Assembly (NCBI GenBank): GCA_000953695.1
Contig: LN554846.1
Location: forward strand, 2,798,151 to 2,862,150
Reading direction: 5' to 3'
DNA: 64,000 nucleotides
Source of the DNA: Aliivibrio wodanis
Lineage (GTDB): Bacteria; Pseudomonadota; Gammaproteobacteria; Enterobacterales; Vibrionaceae
Made by a program: the position numbers and the translations under genes. Positions within the stretch are counted from its first letter, which is position 1. The number at the start of each line of letters is the position of its first letter. Below are positions 28,719-38,382 of the stretch, piece after piece. The notes below the pieces were generated by a model. That model made no database searches and was not told the DNA's origin. It saw only the letters and a list, made by a program, of their open reading frames with translations.

Positions 28719-29144
28719 TTACCCTTTTTTTTCTTCTAACTCAGCTAATGCAGAAAGAATGGAACAATGCGATGCATCGTCATCAATATGACCACAACAC
28801 GCATCATTAATACTCTTTAGGGCCGTTCTAATTTCAGTTAATTGTTCAAGCTTTTCATCAATGGTATTAAGCTTAGCTTGAGTAATGGCTTTTACTTCCG
28901 CACAACTATGTTTTGTTGCTTCCAATCTTATTTCTAGTAGCTCTTGGATTTCGTCTAATGTGAGTCCTAATTGCTTAGCTTTTAAAATAAAGCGAATTTG
29001 AGCACGGTTTTCCTCATTATAAAGACGATAACCACTACTGCTTCTTCCTGATGGAACAAGTAAGCCATTTTTTTCATAGAAACGTAATGTATCACTGGTT
29101 ACATTACATTGTTTTGCTAGTTCACCAATTAAATACATTTTCAT
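28719..29144 (-). CDS. zntR: MerR-family zinc-responsive regulator
   Basis: The 141-residue protein is a MerR-type activator most like ZntR, which turns on the zinc exporter gene zntA. An N-terminal winged helix (LIGELAKQCNVTSDTLRFYEK) is followed by a dimerisation helix. The metal-binding cysteines sit in KHSCAEVK, NDACCGH and SHCSIL, the ZntR spacing. No zntA lies next to it. The ATG at 29144 has AAGGAA ten bases before. A second ATG two codons later is possible and closer to the E. coli start. CueR or PbrR are less likely, given the cysteine pattern. Confidence 0.83.
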   Translation of the reverse strand: MKMYLIGELAKQCNVTSDTLRFYEKNGLLVPSGRSSSGYRLYNEENRAQIRFILKAKQLGLTLDEIQELLEIRLEATKHSCAEVKAITQAKLNTIDEKLEQLTEIRTALKSINDACCGHIDDDASHCSILSALAELEEKKG

Positions 29145-29214
29145 AAACTGTGATTCCTTTTTATTTCAGCCTATTTTCATTCTTTCTGAGTAAAAATGGC
29201 ATCTTTTTTTGATA

Positions 29215-29230
29215 ATGCAATCGATTGCGG
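29215..29230 (+). promoter_or_regulatory. PurR-type operator (PUR box) upstream of purHD
   Basis: ATGCAATCGATTGCGG fits the PUR-box consensus ANGCAANCGNTTNCNT at all fixed positions except the last. It is centred about 200 bases before the purH ATG. This is consistent with PurR repression of purine synthesis in the presence of hypoxanthine or guanine. Confidence 0.72.
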
Positions 29231-29423
29231 AAGCTTTTTTGTTTAACTTTAGTTAGAATATGCGCCATAACGTTGATGTGATGTTTCACGCTTTACTTTT
29301 TATTAGGGTCTTTCCCAAAACTGGCCAATTGCTGTTTGTTTTCTTTATCAAGTGATAATGACAGACAGTACAAGTTCATTTTTGGCAAAAATCCTAACTT
29401 AATTCTAAAGGAAGAAAGTAGCA

Positions 29424-31016
29424 ATGAATAACCCACGTCCGATCCGTCGCGCGCTAATTAGCGTATCTGATAAAACTGGTATTGTAGAATTTGCTCAAGC
29501 ACTGACTGAACGTGGTGTTGATATTTTATCTACTGGCGGCACAGCTCGCTTGCTGGCAGAAAAAAATATCCCTGTAACAGAAGTATCTGATTACACAGGC
29601 TTCCCTGAAATGATGGATGGCCGCGTTAAAACTCTTCATCCGAAAGTGCATGGTGGTGTTCTTGGTCGTCGCGGTCAAGATGATGGCATCATGGAGCAGC
29701 ATGGTATCAACCCAATCGATATTGTTGTTGTTAACCTTTACCCATTCGCTGAAACCGTAGCAAAAGAAGGCTGTACTCTAGCTGATGCTGTTGAGAACAT
29801 CGATATCGGTGGCCCAACAATGGTTCGCTCTGCGGCTAAAAACCATAAAGACGTTGCTATTGTCGTTAATGCTCACGATTACGATCGCGTAATTTCTGAA
29901 ATGGACGCTAACGACAAATCACTGACTCAAGCAACGCGTTTTGACCTTGCGATTGCAGCATTTGAGCACACGGCCTCTTACGATGGCATGATCGCTAATT
30001 ACTTCGGCACTATGGTTCCTTCTTATGGAGAGAACAAAGAAGGTGATGAAGAGAGCAAGTTCCCTCGCACCTTCAACCAACAGTTCGAGAAAAAACAAGA
30101 CATGCGCTACGGTGAGAACAGTCATCAAGCTGCTGCATTCTATGTTGAAGTAAATCCTGAAGAAGCGTCAGTATCAACTGCTCGCCAGATCCAAGGTAAA
30201 GCGCTTTCTTACAACAACATTGCAGATACAGATGCTGCTCTAGAGTGTGTGAAAGAATTCGACGAACCTGCATGTGTTATCGTTAAACACGCAAATCCAT
30301 GTGGTGTTGCCCTAGGTAAAGATGTTCTTGAAGCTTATGACCGCGCTTTCAAAACAGACCCAACCTCTGCATTTGGCGGTATCATCGCATTTAACCGCGA
30401 ACTAGATGCAGCTACAGCAACAGCAATTACTGAGCGTCAATTCGTTGAAGTTATCATTGCTCCTTCTGTTTCTGTTGAAGCAATTGAAATCGTAGCGGCT
30501 AAGAAAAACCTTCGTCTACTTGAATGTGGTGAGTGGACGACGAAAACAACTGGCTTTGACGTGAAACGCGTTAACGGCGGTTTACTAGTTCAAGATCGCG
30601 ATCAAGGCATGGTATCTGAAGATGAGCTTAAAGTGGTTTCTAAGCGCCAACCAACAGCTGAAGAATTAAAAGATGCATTGTTCTGCTGGAAAGTAGCTAA
30701 ATACGTTAAATCTAACGCCATTGTTTACTCTAAAGGTGACATGACTATTGGTGTCGGCGCTGGCCAAATGAGCCGCGTTTATTCTGCAAAAATCGCTGGA
30801 ATTAAAGCCGCTGACGAAGGTCTTGTGGTTGAAGGCTGTGCAATGGCATCTGATGCGTTCTTCCCATTCCGTGATGGTATTGATGCTGCTGCTGAAGCTG
30901 GCATTAAATGTGTTATCCAACCGGGTGGCTCTATGCGTGATGACGAAGTTATTGCTGCAGCTGACGAACATGGTATGGCGATGATCTTTACCGGTATGCG
31001 TCACTTCCGCCACTAG
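29424..31016 (+). CDS. purH: Bifunctional AICAR transformylase/IMP cyclohydrolase
   Basis: The 530-residue PurH performs the last two steps of IMP synthesis. The N-terminal MGS-like cyclohydrolase domain ([18 protein letters not shown], then STGGTARLL) covers about residues 1-150. The transformylase domain follows with [18 protein letters not shown] (Lys-His catalytic pair) and [11 protein letters not shown]. The end is [17 protein letters not shown] precedes the ATG. It is read with purD as in E. coli, although a repeat-bearing 176-base gap separates them here. Confidence 0.98.
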   Translation: MNNPRPIRRALISVSDKTGIVEFAQALTERGVDILSTGGTARLLAEKNIPVTEVSDYTGFPEMMDGRVKTLHPKVHGGVLGRRGQDDGIMEQHGINPIDIVVVNLYPFAETVAKEGCTLADAVENIDIGGPTMVRSAAKNHKDVAIVVNAHDYDRVISEMDANDKSLTQATRFDLAIAAFEHTASYDGMIANYFGTMVPSYGENKEGDEESKFPRTFNQQFEKKQDMRYGENSHQAAAFYVEVNPEEASVSTARQIQGKALSYNNIADTDAALECVKEFDEPACVIVKHANPCGVALGKDVLEAYDRAFKTDPTSAFGGIIAFNRELDAATATAITERQFVEVIIAPSVSVEAIEIVAAKKNLRLLECGEWTTKTTGFDVKRVNGGLLVQDRDQGMVSEDELKVVSKRQPTAEELKDALFCWKVAKYVKSNAIVYSKGDMTIGVGAGQMSRVYSAKIAGIKAADEGLVVEGCAMASDAFFPFRDGIDAAAEAGIKCVIQPGGSMRDDEVIAAADEHGMAMIFTGMRHFRH

Positions 31017-31020
31017 GGAA

Positions 31021-31128
31021 TACAGTAACGAGAGCGCTTCGCTTCTAGAAACTAGAACGCTGCGCTCCTATAAGAGCAAAAGAACACACTTTGTGAGTTT
31101 ACATTGCTCTTATAGTTTCTAGTAAAGT
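31021..31128. repeat. Repeat hairpin between purH and purD
   Basis: GCTTCGCTTCTAGAAACTAGAACGC is followed by CTATAAGAGCAA, a 24-base loop, then TTGCTCTTATAG and TTTCTAGT. This is the Q module of the repeat family seen at 1.6-12.3 kb, without a full P module. It is the only copy outside that cluster. It could act on purHD mRNA as a stabilising or attenuating hairpin. Confidence 0.75.
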
Positions 31129-31192
31129 GAACTTTGTATTCACCGATTTATATAATTTATTCCCATTACAATATGGTATTAAGGATTAAAAC

Positions 31193-32485
31193 ATGAACGT
31201 ATTGATCATCGGTGCCGGCGGTCGTGAGCACGCGCTTGGCTGGAAAGCAGCACAAAACCCAAACGTTGAAACGGTATTTATCGCTCCAGGTAATGCAGGT
31301 ACAGCGCTTGAGCCAAAATTAGAAAACGTGGCGATTGATGTTGAAGACATTACTGCTCTTGTTGCGTTTGCTAAAGAAAAAGAAATTGAACTGACTATCG
31401 TTGGCCCTGAAGGTCCATTAGTGATTGGTGTAGTTGATGCATTCCGTGAAGCAGGATTACCTATCTTTGGCCCTACGAAAGCGGCAGCACAACTAGAAGG
31501 TTCTAAAGCGTTTACTAAAGACTTCTTGGCTCGCCATGATATTCCAACAGGCTACTACGCTAACTTCACTGAAATTGAGCCAGCATTAGCTTATGTTCGT
31601 GAACAAGGTGCACCGATTGTCGTTAAAGCCGACGGCCTTGCTGCTGGTAAAGGCGTTATTGTTGCAATGACGCTTGAAGAAGCAGAAGACGCAATTAAAG
31701 ATATGCTTGCTGGTAATGCCTTTGGTGACGCCGGCAGTCGTGTCGTTATTGAAGAGTTTCTGGAAGGCGAAGAAGCAAGCTTTATCGTTATGGTTGATGG
31801 CGCGAGTGTTCTACCAATGGCGACTAGCCAAGATCACAAACGTGTAGGCGATAAAGACACTGGCCCTAACACAGGTGGAATGGGCGCGTACTCTCCTGCT
31901 CCTGTTGTTACTCCTGAAATCCATAATCGTATTCTAGAAGAAGTTATCTATCCTACGGTTCGTGGAATGGATGCTGAAGGTGCGCCTTACACTGGATTTT
32001 TATATGCTGGTTTGATGATTGATGCTGATGGCACACCAAAAGTCATCGAATATAACTGTCGCTTTGGTGATCCAGAAACACAGCCTATCATGATGCGTAT
32101 GGAATCAGATCTTGTTGAGCTATGCCTAATGGCGATCGATGAGAAACTGGATGAAGCAGAATCTAAATGGGATCCACGTGCGTCTATCGGTGTTGTTCTT
32201 GCTGCTGGTGGTTACCCTTCAGATTACGCAAAAGGAGATATCATCTCTCTTCCTGCGACTGAAGTTGAAGGCCAGAAAGTATTTCATGCCGGCACAAAAA
32301 ACAACGACGCTGGTGATGTAGTTACAAATGGCGGACGTGTGTTATGTGCAACTGCATTAGGTAATACCGTCTTAGAAGCTCAGGAACGTGCATATGAGCT
32401 TACAAAGCAAGTTAGTTGGAATGGAATGTTCCACCGCAATGACATTGGTTACCGTGCCATTGCTCGTGAATTAGAAAGTAAATAA
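31193..32485 (+). CDS. purD: Phosphoribosylamine-glycine ligase (GAR synthetase)
   Basis: The 430-residue PurD makes glycinamide ribonucleotide from phosphoribosylamine, glycine and ATP, the second purine step. The N-domain begins with GAGGREHALGWK. The ATP-grasp domain has VVKADGLAAGKGVIVA and the metal-binding EYNCRFGDPETQ. AAGGATTAAAAC precedes the ATG. It is purH's partner gene, and a bidirectional terminator follows. Confidence 0.98.
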   Translation: MNVLIIGAGGREHALGWKAAQNPNVETVFIAPGNAGTALEPKLENVAIDVEDITALVAFAKEKEIELTIVGPEGPLVIGVVDAFREAGLPIFGPTKAAAQLEGSKAFTKDFLARHDIPTGYYANFTEIEPALAYVREQGAPIVVKADGLAAGKGVIVAMTLEEAEDAIKDMLAGNAFGDAGSRVVIEEFLEGEEASFIVMVDGASVLPMATSQDHKRVGDKDTGPNTGGMGAYSPAPVVTPEIHNRILEEVIYPTVRGMDAEGAPYTGFLYAGLMIDADGTPKVIEYNCRFGDPETQPIMMRMESDLVELCLMAIDEKLDEAESKWDPRASIGVVLAAGGYPSDYAKGDIISLPATEVEGQKVFHAGTKNNDAGDVVTNGGRVLCATALGNTVLEAQERAYELTKQVSWNGMFHRNDIGYRAIARELESK

Positions 32486-32507
32486 ACATCACTTTTCTAC
32501 AAATAGC

Positions 32508-32536
32508 AAAAAGGCGCTGATGATAGCGCCTTTTTT
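32508..32536. terminator. Bidirectional terminator, purD and yjaH-like gene
   Basis: AAAAAGGCGCT, loop GATGAT, AGCGCCTTTTTT: a symmetric stem with A-run and T-run on either side, between convergent genes. Confidence 0.9.
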
Positions 32537-32561
32537 ATTGTACAATAATCGACAACTGGTA

Positions 32562-33266
32562 TTAATCTTCAATAAGATTTGGGCGCTCTACACACTTATA
32601 ACTGTCATCGGTTAATAACAATAATTCAGACATCTTCAGCACCTTTTTATTCCTGTTTTTTTCTTCACCTAAAAACGAAATAAAACTGTCTAAACCCGAC
32701 AACCTAGCAACGACAAAATCAGGCAATATTTGATTAAACTCTACTTCACTATATTCCTCACCATTGCATGAATAAAACGTTTCACCATCCCACTCACCTT
32801 GATATAAGGAAATGCCCTCTTTATTTGAGTTTTCCACTTTAGTAATTAAATACTGAGATTGGTCTTGGAATTGAGCTAATTGGTTTGGCATTAAAGGAAA
32901 GATACGGCCATCTTTACGATAACGTTGATAAACAGCCTCGCCATTACCATTGTAACGAACATGCATAAAATAAGGAGTAAGTTCATTCGTCTTATCTAGC
33001 ATTTCGCCTTCACGAACCGCTTCTACCAAGATGTTTTTTTCCCAGCGATACGTGGTTTTATACCAACCATAATCACCGATAGTCACATAGTCAGATGCAC
33101 TAATTGATTGTTGTAATCGACGGGTATACCAATAGTAGCTAGTTGCATCCCCTTGAATTTGACCACTAGTTAAGATGGTCGATTTAATGCGCTGTTCATC
33201 TTGTGGGCTAGAAGAGCAACCAAAAAGAAAAGTAGAGAGAAGTAATGTAGAGAGGATTCGCTTCAT
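32562..33266 (-). CDS. DUF1481 (YjaH-like) lipoprotein
   Basis: The 234-residue protein has a lipoprotein signal peptide (MKRILSTLLLSTFLFGC) with a lipobox at LFGC, giving Cys17 as the lipidated residue. It is therefore envelope-anchored. The body matches DUF1481, the family of E. coli YjaH, which also lies just downstream of hupA. Function is unknown. There is no conserved catalytic motif that I can identify. It probably shares a transcript with hupA, 37 bases upstream. Confidence 0.82.
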   Translation of the reverse strand: MKRILSTLLLSTFLFGCSSSPQDEQRIKSTILTSGQIQGDATSYYWYTRRLQQSISASDYVTIGDYGWYKTTYRWEKNILVEAVREGEMLDKTNELTPYFMHVRYNGNGEAVYQRYRKDGRIFPLMPNQLAQFQDQSQYLITKVENSNKEGISLYQGEWDGETFYSCNGEEYSEVEFNQILPDFVVARLSGLDSFISFLGEEKNRNKKVLKMSELLLLTDDSYKCVERPNLIED

Positions 33267-33303
33267 AAAAATGCCGAGTTAGGGTAACTCGGCAAAGTAT
33301 ATC

Positions 33304-33576
33304 TTAGTTCACTGATTCTTTCAGTGCTTTACCAGCAACAAATGCAGGAACATTAGCTGCTTTAATTTGAATCTCATCACCAGTCTTAGGGTTGCGACCA
33401 GTGCGTGCTGCACGGTGATTAACCTTAAACGTACCAAAGCCAATAAGTTGAACCTGATCACCATCTTTCAGTGCGCCAGTTACGCCTTCTAGAGTCGCTT
33501 CAAGAGCTGCTTTTGCTTGTGCTTTTGATAGATCTGCTTTTTCAGCAATAGCATCAATTAACTGGGTTTTATTCAT
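33304..33576 (-). CDS. hupA: DNA-binding protein HU-alpha
   Basis: The 90-residue HU subunit begins [26 protein letters not shown]. It has the DNA-intercalating beta-arm motif [16 protein letters not shown] near 55-70 and ends [10 protein letters not shown] coats and bends DNA nonspecifically. Synteny with yjaH, yjaG, hemE and purHD marks it as the alpha (hupA) copy rather than hupB. Codon bias is strong. Confidence 0.96.
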   Translation of the reverse strand: MNKTQLIDAIAEKADLSKAQAKAALEATLEGVTGALKDGDQVQLIGFGTFKVNHRAARTGRNPKTGDEIQIKAANVPAFVAGKALKESVN

Positions 33577-33796
33577 TAGGGTTTCCCTTCTATTTTTTTG
33601 AAATCCCCTTCACTCTAATGCATAAAGCCCCCATCTGGCAAAGGTTTGTCGCACTTCTTGCTACGGAATGCGTGTTCTTTAAACATAAACTGAGTAACGT
33701 CTCACAAATTGTTACTAATTTTCATTTATGAGTCATTGTATTTTGGTCAATCAGCACCCATTTTATAAGGGCTTGCTTACTTTTTTGAGATTAATA

Positions 33797-34858
33797 ATGT
33801 TTATTTTATCCATCTATATTGCCATTTCTATTAGTGTATCTTTCATTTGTTCTGTGCTTGAAGCTATTTTACTTAGTATTAGTCCAAGCTACTTAGCCCA
33901 AATGCGCCAGGAGAATCACCCTTCAGCGGAAAGATTAACGAAACTTAAAAATAATGTAGATCGCCCTTTGGCATCTATTTTAACGCTAAATACTATCGCC
34001 CATACTGCTGGTGCTGCTGCATCTGGTGCTCAGGCCTCTATTGTTTTTGGTAGTGAATGGTTAGGCGTATTCTCAGCGTTTTTAACATTCGCTATCCTAT
34101 TATTCTCAGAGATCGTACCTAAAACGATTGGGGCAACTTACTGGCGTCAATTGGCTCCAATGGCAGCAAGAATGCTTTATTGGATGGTTCTATTGCTTAC
34201 ACCTGTTGTCTGGGCCTCTGAACAACTGACTAAACGTTTAGCTCGTGGTCATCAAGCACCAAAGTTAAGAGATGAAATTGCAGCAATGGCAACCCTTGCA
34301 AAAGAAAATGGCGAGTTTGCAGAAGGCGAATCAAAAATATTAACTAATATTTTAAATATTAAAGATATTCCCGTGACGCAGATAATGACACCAAGAACCG
34401 TATTATTTCGCGTAAATGCAGAAATGACAGTTGAAGACTTCCTAAAAGAACACATGGATACGCCATTCTCTCGTCCTTTAGTGTACAGCGAAGACAGTGA
34501 CAATATTATTGGCTTTACTCACCGCTTGGAATTGTTCTCTGCAATGCATGAAGGACAAGGGAAGCGCCCTCTAGGCTCTGTTATGCGCCCAATTCAAGTT
34601 GTCATCAGCACATCAACCTTACCAAAAGCATTTGAGCACTTAATGAAGCACAGAGCACAGCTTGCTCTAGTCATTGATGAATATGGCACGGTTCAGGGTT
34701 TATTAACTCTAGAAGATATCTTTGAATACATGGTTGGCGAAGAGATTATTGATGAAGCTGACAAAACAACAGATATGCAGCAACTTGCTCAACAACGTTG
34801 GACAAATTGGAAAACTAAACACGGTGTTATTGATAATACAGATAAAGAAGAACACTAA
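33797..34858 (+). CDS. CNNM/hemolysin-family membrane protein with CBS pair
   Basis: From the ATG at 33797 the protein has 353 residues: a DUF21 (CNNM) transmembrane domain of three to four helices (about 1-170), then a CBS pair (about 190-320) including MTPRTVLFRV and LALVIDEYGTVQGLLTLEDIFE. Unlike many relatives it lacks the C-terminal CorC_HlyC domain. Related proteins are linked to magnesium or cobalt export, and 'hemolysin' is a historical label. An upstream in-frame start at 33728 would add a leader of 23 residues and seems less likely. The gene is not part of the E. coli gene order here. Confidence 0.85.
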   Translation: MFILSIYIAISISVSFICSVLEAILLSISPSYLAQMRQENHPSAERLTKLKNNVDRPLASILTLNTIAHTAGAAASGAQASIVFGSEWLGVFSAFLTFAILLFSEIVPKTIGATYWRQLAPMAARMLYWMVLLLTPVVWASEQLTKRLARGHQAPKLRDEIAAMATLAKENGEFAEGESKILTNILNIKDIPVTQIMTPRTVLFRVNAEMTVEDFLKEHMDTPFSRPLVYSEDSDNIIGFTHRLELFSAMHEGQGKRPLGSVMRPIQVVISTSTLPKAFEHLMKHRAQLALVIDEYGTVQGLLTLEDIFEYMVGEEIIDEADKTTDMQQLAQQRWTNWKTKHGVIDNTDKEEH

Positions 34859-34903
34859 ATAAATTTAAAAATAAAGGTGTTAGCAAGCCCCTTTAGATAA
34901 AAA

Positions 34904-34937
34904 CAAAAAAACCGATGAATTATCATCGGTTTTTTTA
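34904..34937. terminator. Bidirectional terminator, CNNM gene and yjaG
   Basis: AAAAAAACCGATGA, a short loop, and TCATCGGTTTTTTT lie between convergent genes. Confidence 0.9.
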
Positions 34938-34951
34938 TACAAGTAAGAATA

Positions 34952-35545
34952 TTAGTAACTCAGTTCAAGCCCAATATTACTTACATTTTCATCTCGTAAT
35001 TCTTGGCGTAAATCTTTAATTAAATCAATATCACGCTCTTCTGCTTCACGAAGAGGACGGAAAATAGCCCACTGGACATCCCACTCTTCACAAATCACTT
35101 CAATTTCTTTTTGATTTTCGTCTGTTACTTCTTCACCCGTTTCAGCTTCAACTAATTGAGCAACGGTCATCACTGATAATTGGCTGATCTTAAACATAGC
35201 TTCTTCTAATACATCACGATCTAAGATCCCGTGCAAGAAAGTCGATAATGCAACACAAGCATCAATGGCAGGATAAGTGAGATAAATTGAGTCATCATCT
35301 AACTCAGGGATCATTTCTTCTAGCTTTTCTAATTGACGTTCGAAATTAATCTTGGCATTTTTAACGGTCAATAATTCCCAAATACTATCTAGTATAACGC
35401 GATAGGTTTGAGGTTCAGCAAAGCCTGTTGCTTCACAATAATGGGCATAGTTTGGATACATACGCTCACATAAAGAAGCCATAAAAGTAATTTGTTGCCA
35501 TGGTTCAAACTTTTCTAAACGAACTTGGATAGGATTGCGTAACAT
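34952..35545 (-). CDS. yjaG: DUF416 family protein YjaG
   Basis: The 197-residue acidic helical protein matches YjaG (DUF416). It starts MLRNPIQVRLEKFEPWQQITFMASLCERMYPNYA and contains YLTYPAIDACVALSTFLHGIL. Length equals E. coli YjaG (196), and gene order relative to hupA and hemE agrees. The function is unknown, and there are no membrane segments or nucleotide motifs. It is divergent from the dehydrogenase gene, with 71 bases between the two starts. Confidence 0.88.
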   Translation of the reverse strand: MLRNPIQVRLEKFEPWQQITFMASLCERMYPNYAHYCEATGFAEPQTYRVILDSIWELLTVKNAKINFERQLEKLEEMIPELDDDSIYLTYPAIDACVALSTFLHGILDRDVLEEAMFKISQLSVMTVAQLVEAETGEEVTDENQKEIEVICEEWDVQWAIFRPLREAEERDIDLIKDLRQELRDENVSNIGLELSY

Positions 35546-35616
35546 ATACGATTCTACACTATAAAAAAATGACGCTTTAAGTGTACTTGATAACCACGAA
35601 TGACAAAAGGAAGGTT

Positions 35617-36531
35617 ATGAATAAATTACTTATCATTTCAAAAGAAAAAGAGAAATACCTCTCACTTTTCAAGCAATCGGATCTTCCTGATCTCGAAATT
35701 TGTCATGATCTTAGAAAGGCTGACATTGTTCTTGCCGATCCACCACTCATTCTGGACTTACTTAACCAATTTGAATCTGTCGACTGGGTTCAATCTACCT
35801 TTACGGGCATTGACGCTTTAACACACCCAGACTTACGACAAGACTACGATCTGACCAATGTAAAAGGGATCTTTGGTCAACAGATCTCTGAGTATGTCTT
35901 GGGTTATTGCATTCAATATTTTCGTCACTTTTCATTGTATGAGCAGCAACAACAGAAAAAACAATGGCAACCTCATAGCTACTCATCACTCACCGATAAA
36001 GTCATGGTCATTCTAGGTACGGGATCGATTGGTTGCGCTCTTGCAAAAACAGCGAAAGCATTAGGCTTTACTGCTTATGGTATTAATCGTTTAGGCATTC
36101 CACCCAAAGATTCTCCCTTTGAAAAAGTATTTCACATTACTGAAATGAGCAGCGCTTTTAAGCAAGCAGACGTGATTGTCAGTACGTTACCTAAAACAGA
36201 ACAAACCGTTGGCTTACTTAATATTGATACGTTAAACGATTGTAATGGCGCATTACTATTTAACGTTGGACGTGGTGATGTCATCGATAACTATGGCTTA
36301 TTGCATGCCCTAGAGTCGCAATCTCTCTCCCATGCTTTTCTCGATGTTTTTATTAACGAGCCCTTATCTCAAGAATGTTCCTATTGGCACCATCCTAACA
36401 TCACAGTGACTCCACATATTGCTGCCATCAGTTTTCCTGAGCAGGTTTTCGAGCAATTTTCTGAGAACTACTTACGTTGGCGTGATGGGTTTTCATTATT
36501 GAACTTGGTGGATTTTGATAAGGGTTATTAA
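35617..36531 (+). CDS. D-2-hydroxyacid dehydrogenase family protein
   Basis: ATG at 35617, six bases or fewer after an AAGGAAGG ribosome binding site, gives 304 residues. It is a D-isomer-specific 2-hydroxyacid dehydrogenase with the NAD motif LGTGSIG near 136-142. Catalytic residues lie in the usual places: Arg in NVGRGDVID, Glu in FINEPL and His in TPHIAAIS. The substrate could be glyoxylate/hydroxypyruvate or another 2-oxo acid and cannot be chosen from sequence. A potential earlier start at 35581 overlaps the yjaG promoter and is not favoured. The gene is an insertion relative to the E. coli order. Confidence 0.88.
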   Translation: MNKLLIISKEKEKYLSLFKQSDLPDLEICHDLRKADIVLADPPLILDLLNQFESVDWVQSTFTGIDALTHPDLRQDYDLTNVKGIFGQQISEYVLGYCIQYFRHFSLYEQQQQKKQWQPHSYSSLTDKVMVILGTGSIGCALAKTAKALGFTAYGINRLGIPPKDSPFEKVFHITEMSSAFKQADVIVSTLPKTEQTVGLLNIDTLNDCNGALLFNVGRGDVIDNYGLLHALESQSLSHAFLDVFINEPLSQECSYWHHPNITVTPHIAAISFPEQVFEQFSENYLRWRDGFSLLNLVDFDKGY

Positions 36532-36542
36532 GGTCATTTAAT

Positions 36543-36572
36543 AAAAAACAAAGCCTGTTTATTCGCAGGCTT
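36543..36572 (-). terminator. Probable terminator of the TerB-like gene
   Basis: On the minus strand, AGCCTG...CAGGCT is followed by TTGTTTTTT. It lies about 75 bases beyond the gene's stop and also faces the dehydrogenase gene. Confidence 0.6.
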
Positions 36573-36645
36573 CAATATTCTGAGTCCGAGTGAGTTTTTA
36601 AACGGTAAGCGTGTGTCGGTTATTGTTACGATCTAGCATGTTCAG

Positions 36646-37101
36646 TTACTGATTTTTTGGTGCGGCGGCAAGTTTTGCTCGTATAAACTCTAAATGATCA
36701 AGATAGATCAAATCAGAGACCTGACGAATAACGGCCTCTTCCATCGGTTCAATAATCCCATCGGCATACGCGACAGCCCACATCGCTTCAATTAAATCAT
36801 AACGTTCATTTGGCATTAAGGCTCTCAGCTTAGTCGTAAACTCATATAAAGACGTCGACGCTTTACTTTTAGCTACCGCTTCAAGCAATAATTGCTGTGC
36901 TTGTTCCTCACTAATATCGAGCAGTTTTACCAATAACTGTAATTTCGCGCTATCTTCTCGTTTATCACTTTGATGATCGGCACCTGATACTTCACAAAGT
37001 AATGAGGCCATTGCTAAATGCATCGAGGTCGTATCATTTGAGCCGCTTTCTGCCGCTTCATTGATGACTTTTTTTAATAAGGTACGTAATTGTTTAAACA
37101 T
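36646..37101 (-). CDS. TerB-like tellurite-resistance family protein
   Basis: The 151-residue all-helical cytoplasmic protein fits the TerB-like/COG4103 family. It has acidic metal-type sites in CEVSGADHQSDKREDSAKL and AVAYADGIIEPMEEAVIRQ, the duplicated 'ADG...E' pattern of the fold. Despite the name, single members of this type are not known to confer tellurite resistance, and no terC/D/Z genes are nearby. It lies 114 bases upstream of hemE's 3' end on the same strand and does not look cotranscribed with it, because the hemE terminator intervenes. Confidence 0.78.
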   Translation of the reverse strand: MFKQLRTLLKKVINEAAESGSNDTTSMHLAMASLLCEVSGADHQSDKREDSAKLQLLVKLLDISEEQAQQLLLEAVAKSKASTSLYEFTTKLRALMPNERYDLIEAMWAVAYADGIIEPMEEAVIRQVSDLIYLDHLEFIRAKLAAAPKNQ

Positions 37102-37161
37102 AACTGACTCTTTATTGCTTTCATCTAATTTATGACAATAAAATTATAGCTCTGTTCCAAT

Positions 37162-37190
37162 AAAAAAGGAGACTACAATGAGTCTCCTTT
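37162..37190 (-). terminator. hemE terminator
   Basis: On the minus strand, AGGAGACT, loop CATTGT, AGTCTCCT and a TTTTT run, 26 bases past the hemE stop. Confidence 0.9.
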
Positions 37191-37215
37191 CTATCTAGGA
37201 TCTTAAACTAAGATT

Positions 37216-38283
37216 TTATTTATGGTAAGGCTTAGATAAATCATGAACCGCTTCCACAAATACACCTGCATTTTCTGGCGGAACATCTAAGTGAATACCG
37301 TGACCTAAGTTAAATACGTGGCCTGTACCTTCGTTACCAAAACCTTCAAGAATAGTACCCACTTCTTGGCGAATACGTTCAGGTTGTGCGTAAAGGATTG
37401 ATGGGTCCATATTACCTTGTAGAGCCACTTTATCACCAATGCGAGCTTTTGCATCTGCAATATTGATTGTCCAATCAAGGCCTACGGCATCACAGCCTGT
37501 TGCTGCAATTGACTCCAACCACATACCACCATTCTTGGTAAATAGCGTTACGGGTACACGACGACCTTCATTTTCACGAATTAAGCCATCAACGATCTTA
37601 TGCATGTACTGCAAAGAGAATTCGTTGTAATCACGAGGCGTTAATACACCACCCCATGTATCAAATACCATCACTGATTGTGCACCCGCTTTAATTTGCG
37701 CGTTTAGGTATTCAATAACTGTATCAGCTAATTTATCTAGCAATAGGTGCAATGTTGCTGGCTCTGCATACATCATCTTTTTGATCTTAGTGAATGCTTT
37801 TGAGCTTCCACCTTCAACCATGTATGTCGCTAGTGTCCAAGGACTACCAGAAAAACCAATCAGTGGCACTTCGCCTTTTAGATCTTTACGGATCTGACGC
37901 ACTGCATTCATTACGTATTGCAGTTCACCTTCAGGATCTGGAAGGCCGATTTTAGTTACGTCAGCTTTACAAGTAATTGGGCGTTCAAACTTAGGGCCTT
38001 CGCCTGTTTCAAAGTACAGACCTAAACCCATCGCATCAGGGATAGTCAGAATATCTGAAAATAGAATCGCTGCATCTAGAGGAAAACGACGCAAAGGCTG
38101 AAGAGTCACTTCTGAAGCAAGCTCTGCATTTTTGCACAGAGACATGAAATCACCAGCTTCTGCTCGTGTCGCCTTGTACTCTGGAAGGTATCGACCTGCT
38201 TGGCGCATCATCCAAACTGGTGTGTAATCTACTGGTTGTTTTAATAACGCACGTAAATAGCGGTCATTTTTTAATTCTGTCAT
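37216..38283 (-). CDS. hemE: Uroporphyrinogen decarboxylase
   Basis: The 355-residue HemE removes four carboxyl groups from uroporphyrinogen III to make coproporphyrinogen III in heme synthesis. Signature 1, [13 protein letters not shown], is at about 24-36 and includes the active-site Arg. Other conserved parts are [12 protein letters not shown] (catalytic Asp), [17 protein letters not shown], and the final [21 protein letters not shown] precedes the ATG. nudC lies 100 bases upstream on the same strand, as in E. coli. Confidence 0.97.
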   Translation of the reverse strand: MTELKNDRYLRALLKQPVDYTPVWMMRQAGRYLPEYKATRAEAGDFMSLCKNAELASEVTLQPLRRFPLDAAILFSDILTIPDAMGLGLYFETGEGPKFERPITCKADVTKIGLPDPEGELQYVMNAVRQIRKDLKGEVPLIGFSGSPWTLATYMVEGGSSKAFTKIKKMMYAEPATLHLLLDKLADTVIEYLNAQIKAGAQSVMVFDTWGGVLTPRDYNEFSLQYMHKIVDGLIRENEGRRVPVTLFTKNGGMWLESIAATGCDAVGLDWTINIADAKARIGDKVALQGNMDPSILYAQPERIRQEVGTILEGFGNEGTGHVFNLGHGIHLDVPPENAGVFVEAVHDLSKPYHK

Positions 38284-38382
38284 GATCTTTCCTTATATTA
38301 GCTCCCGCTATTGTAGCACTCAATCTCTGGAACAAAAGCTTACCTTTGTTATCAAGATCATATTTACTTAACTCTTCTATAT

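Noticed and set aside
36646..37101. Tellurite resistance operon
   Set aside because: Only a lone TerB-like gene is present, with no terC, terD or terZ neighbours.
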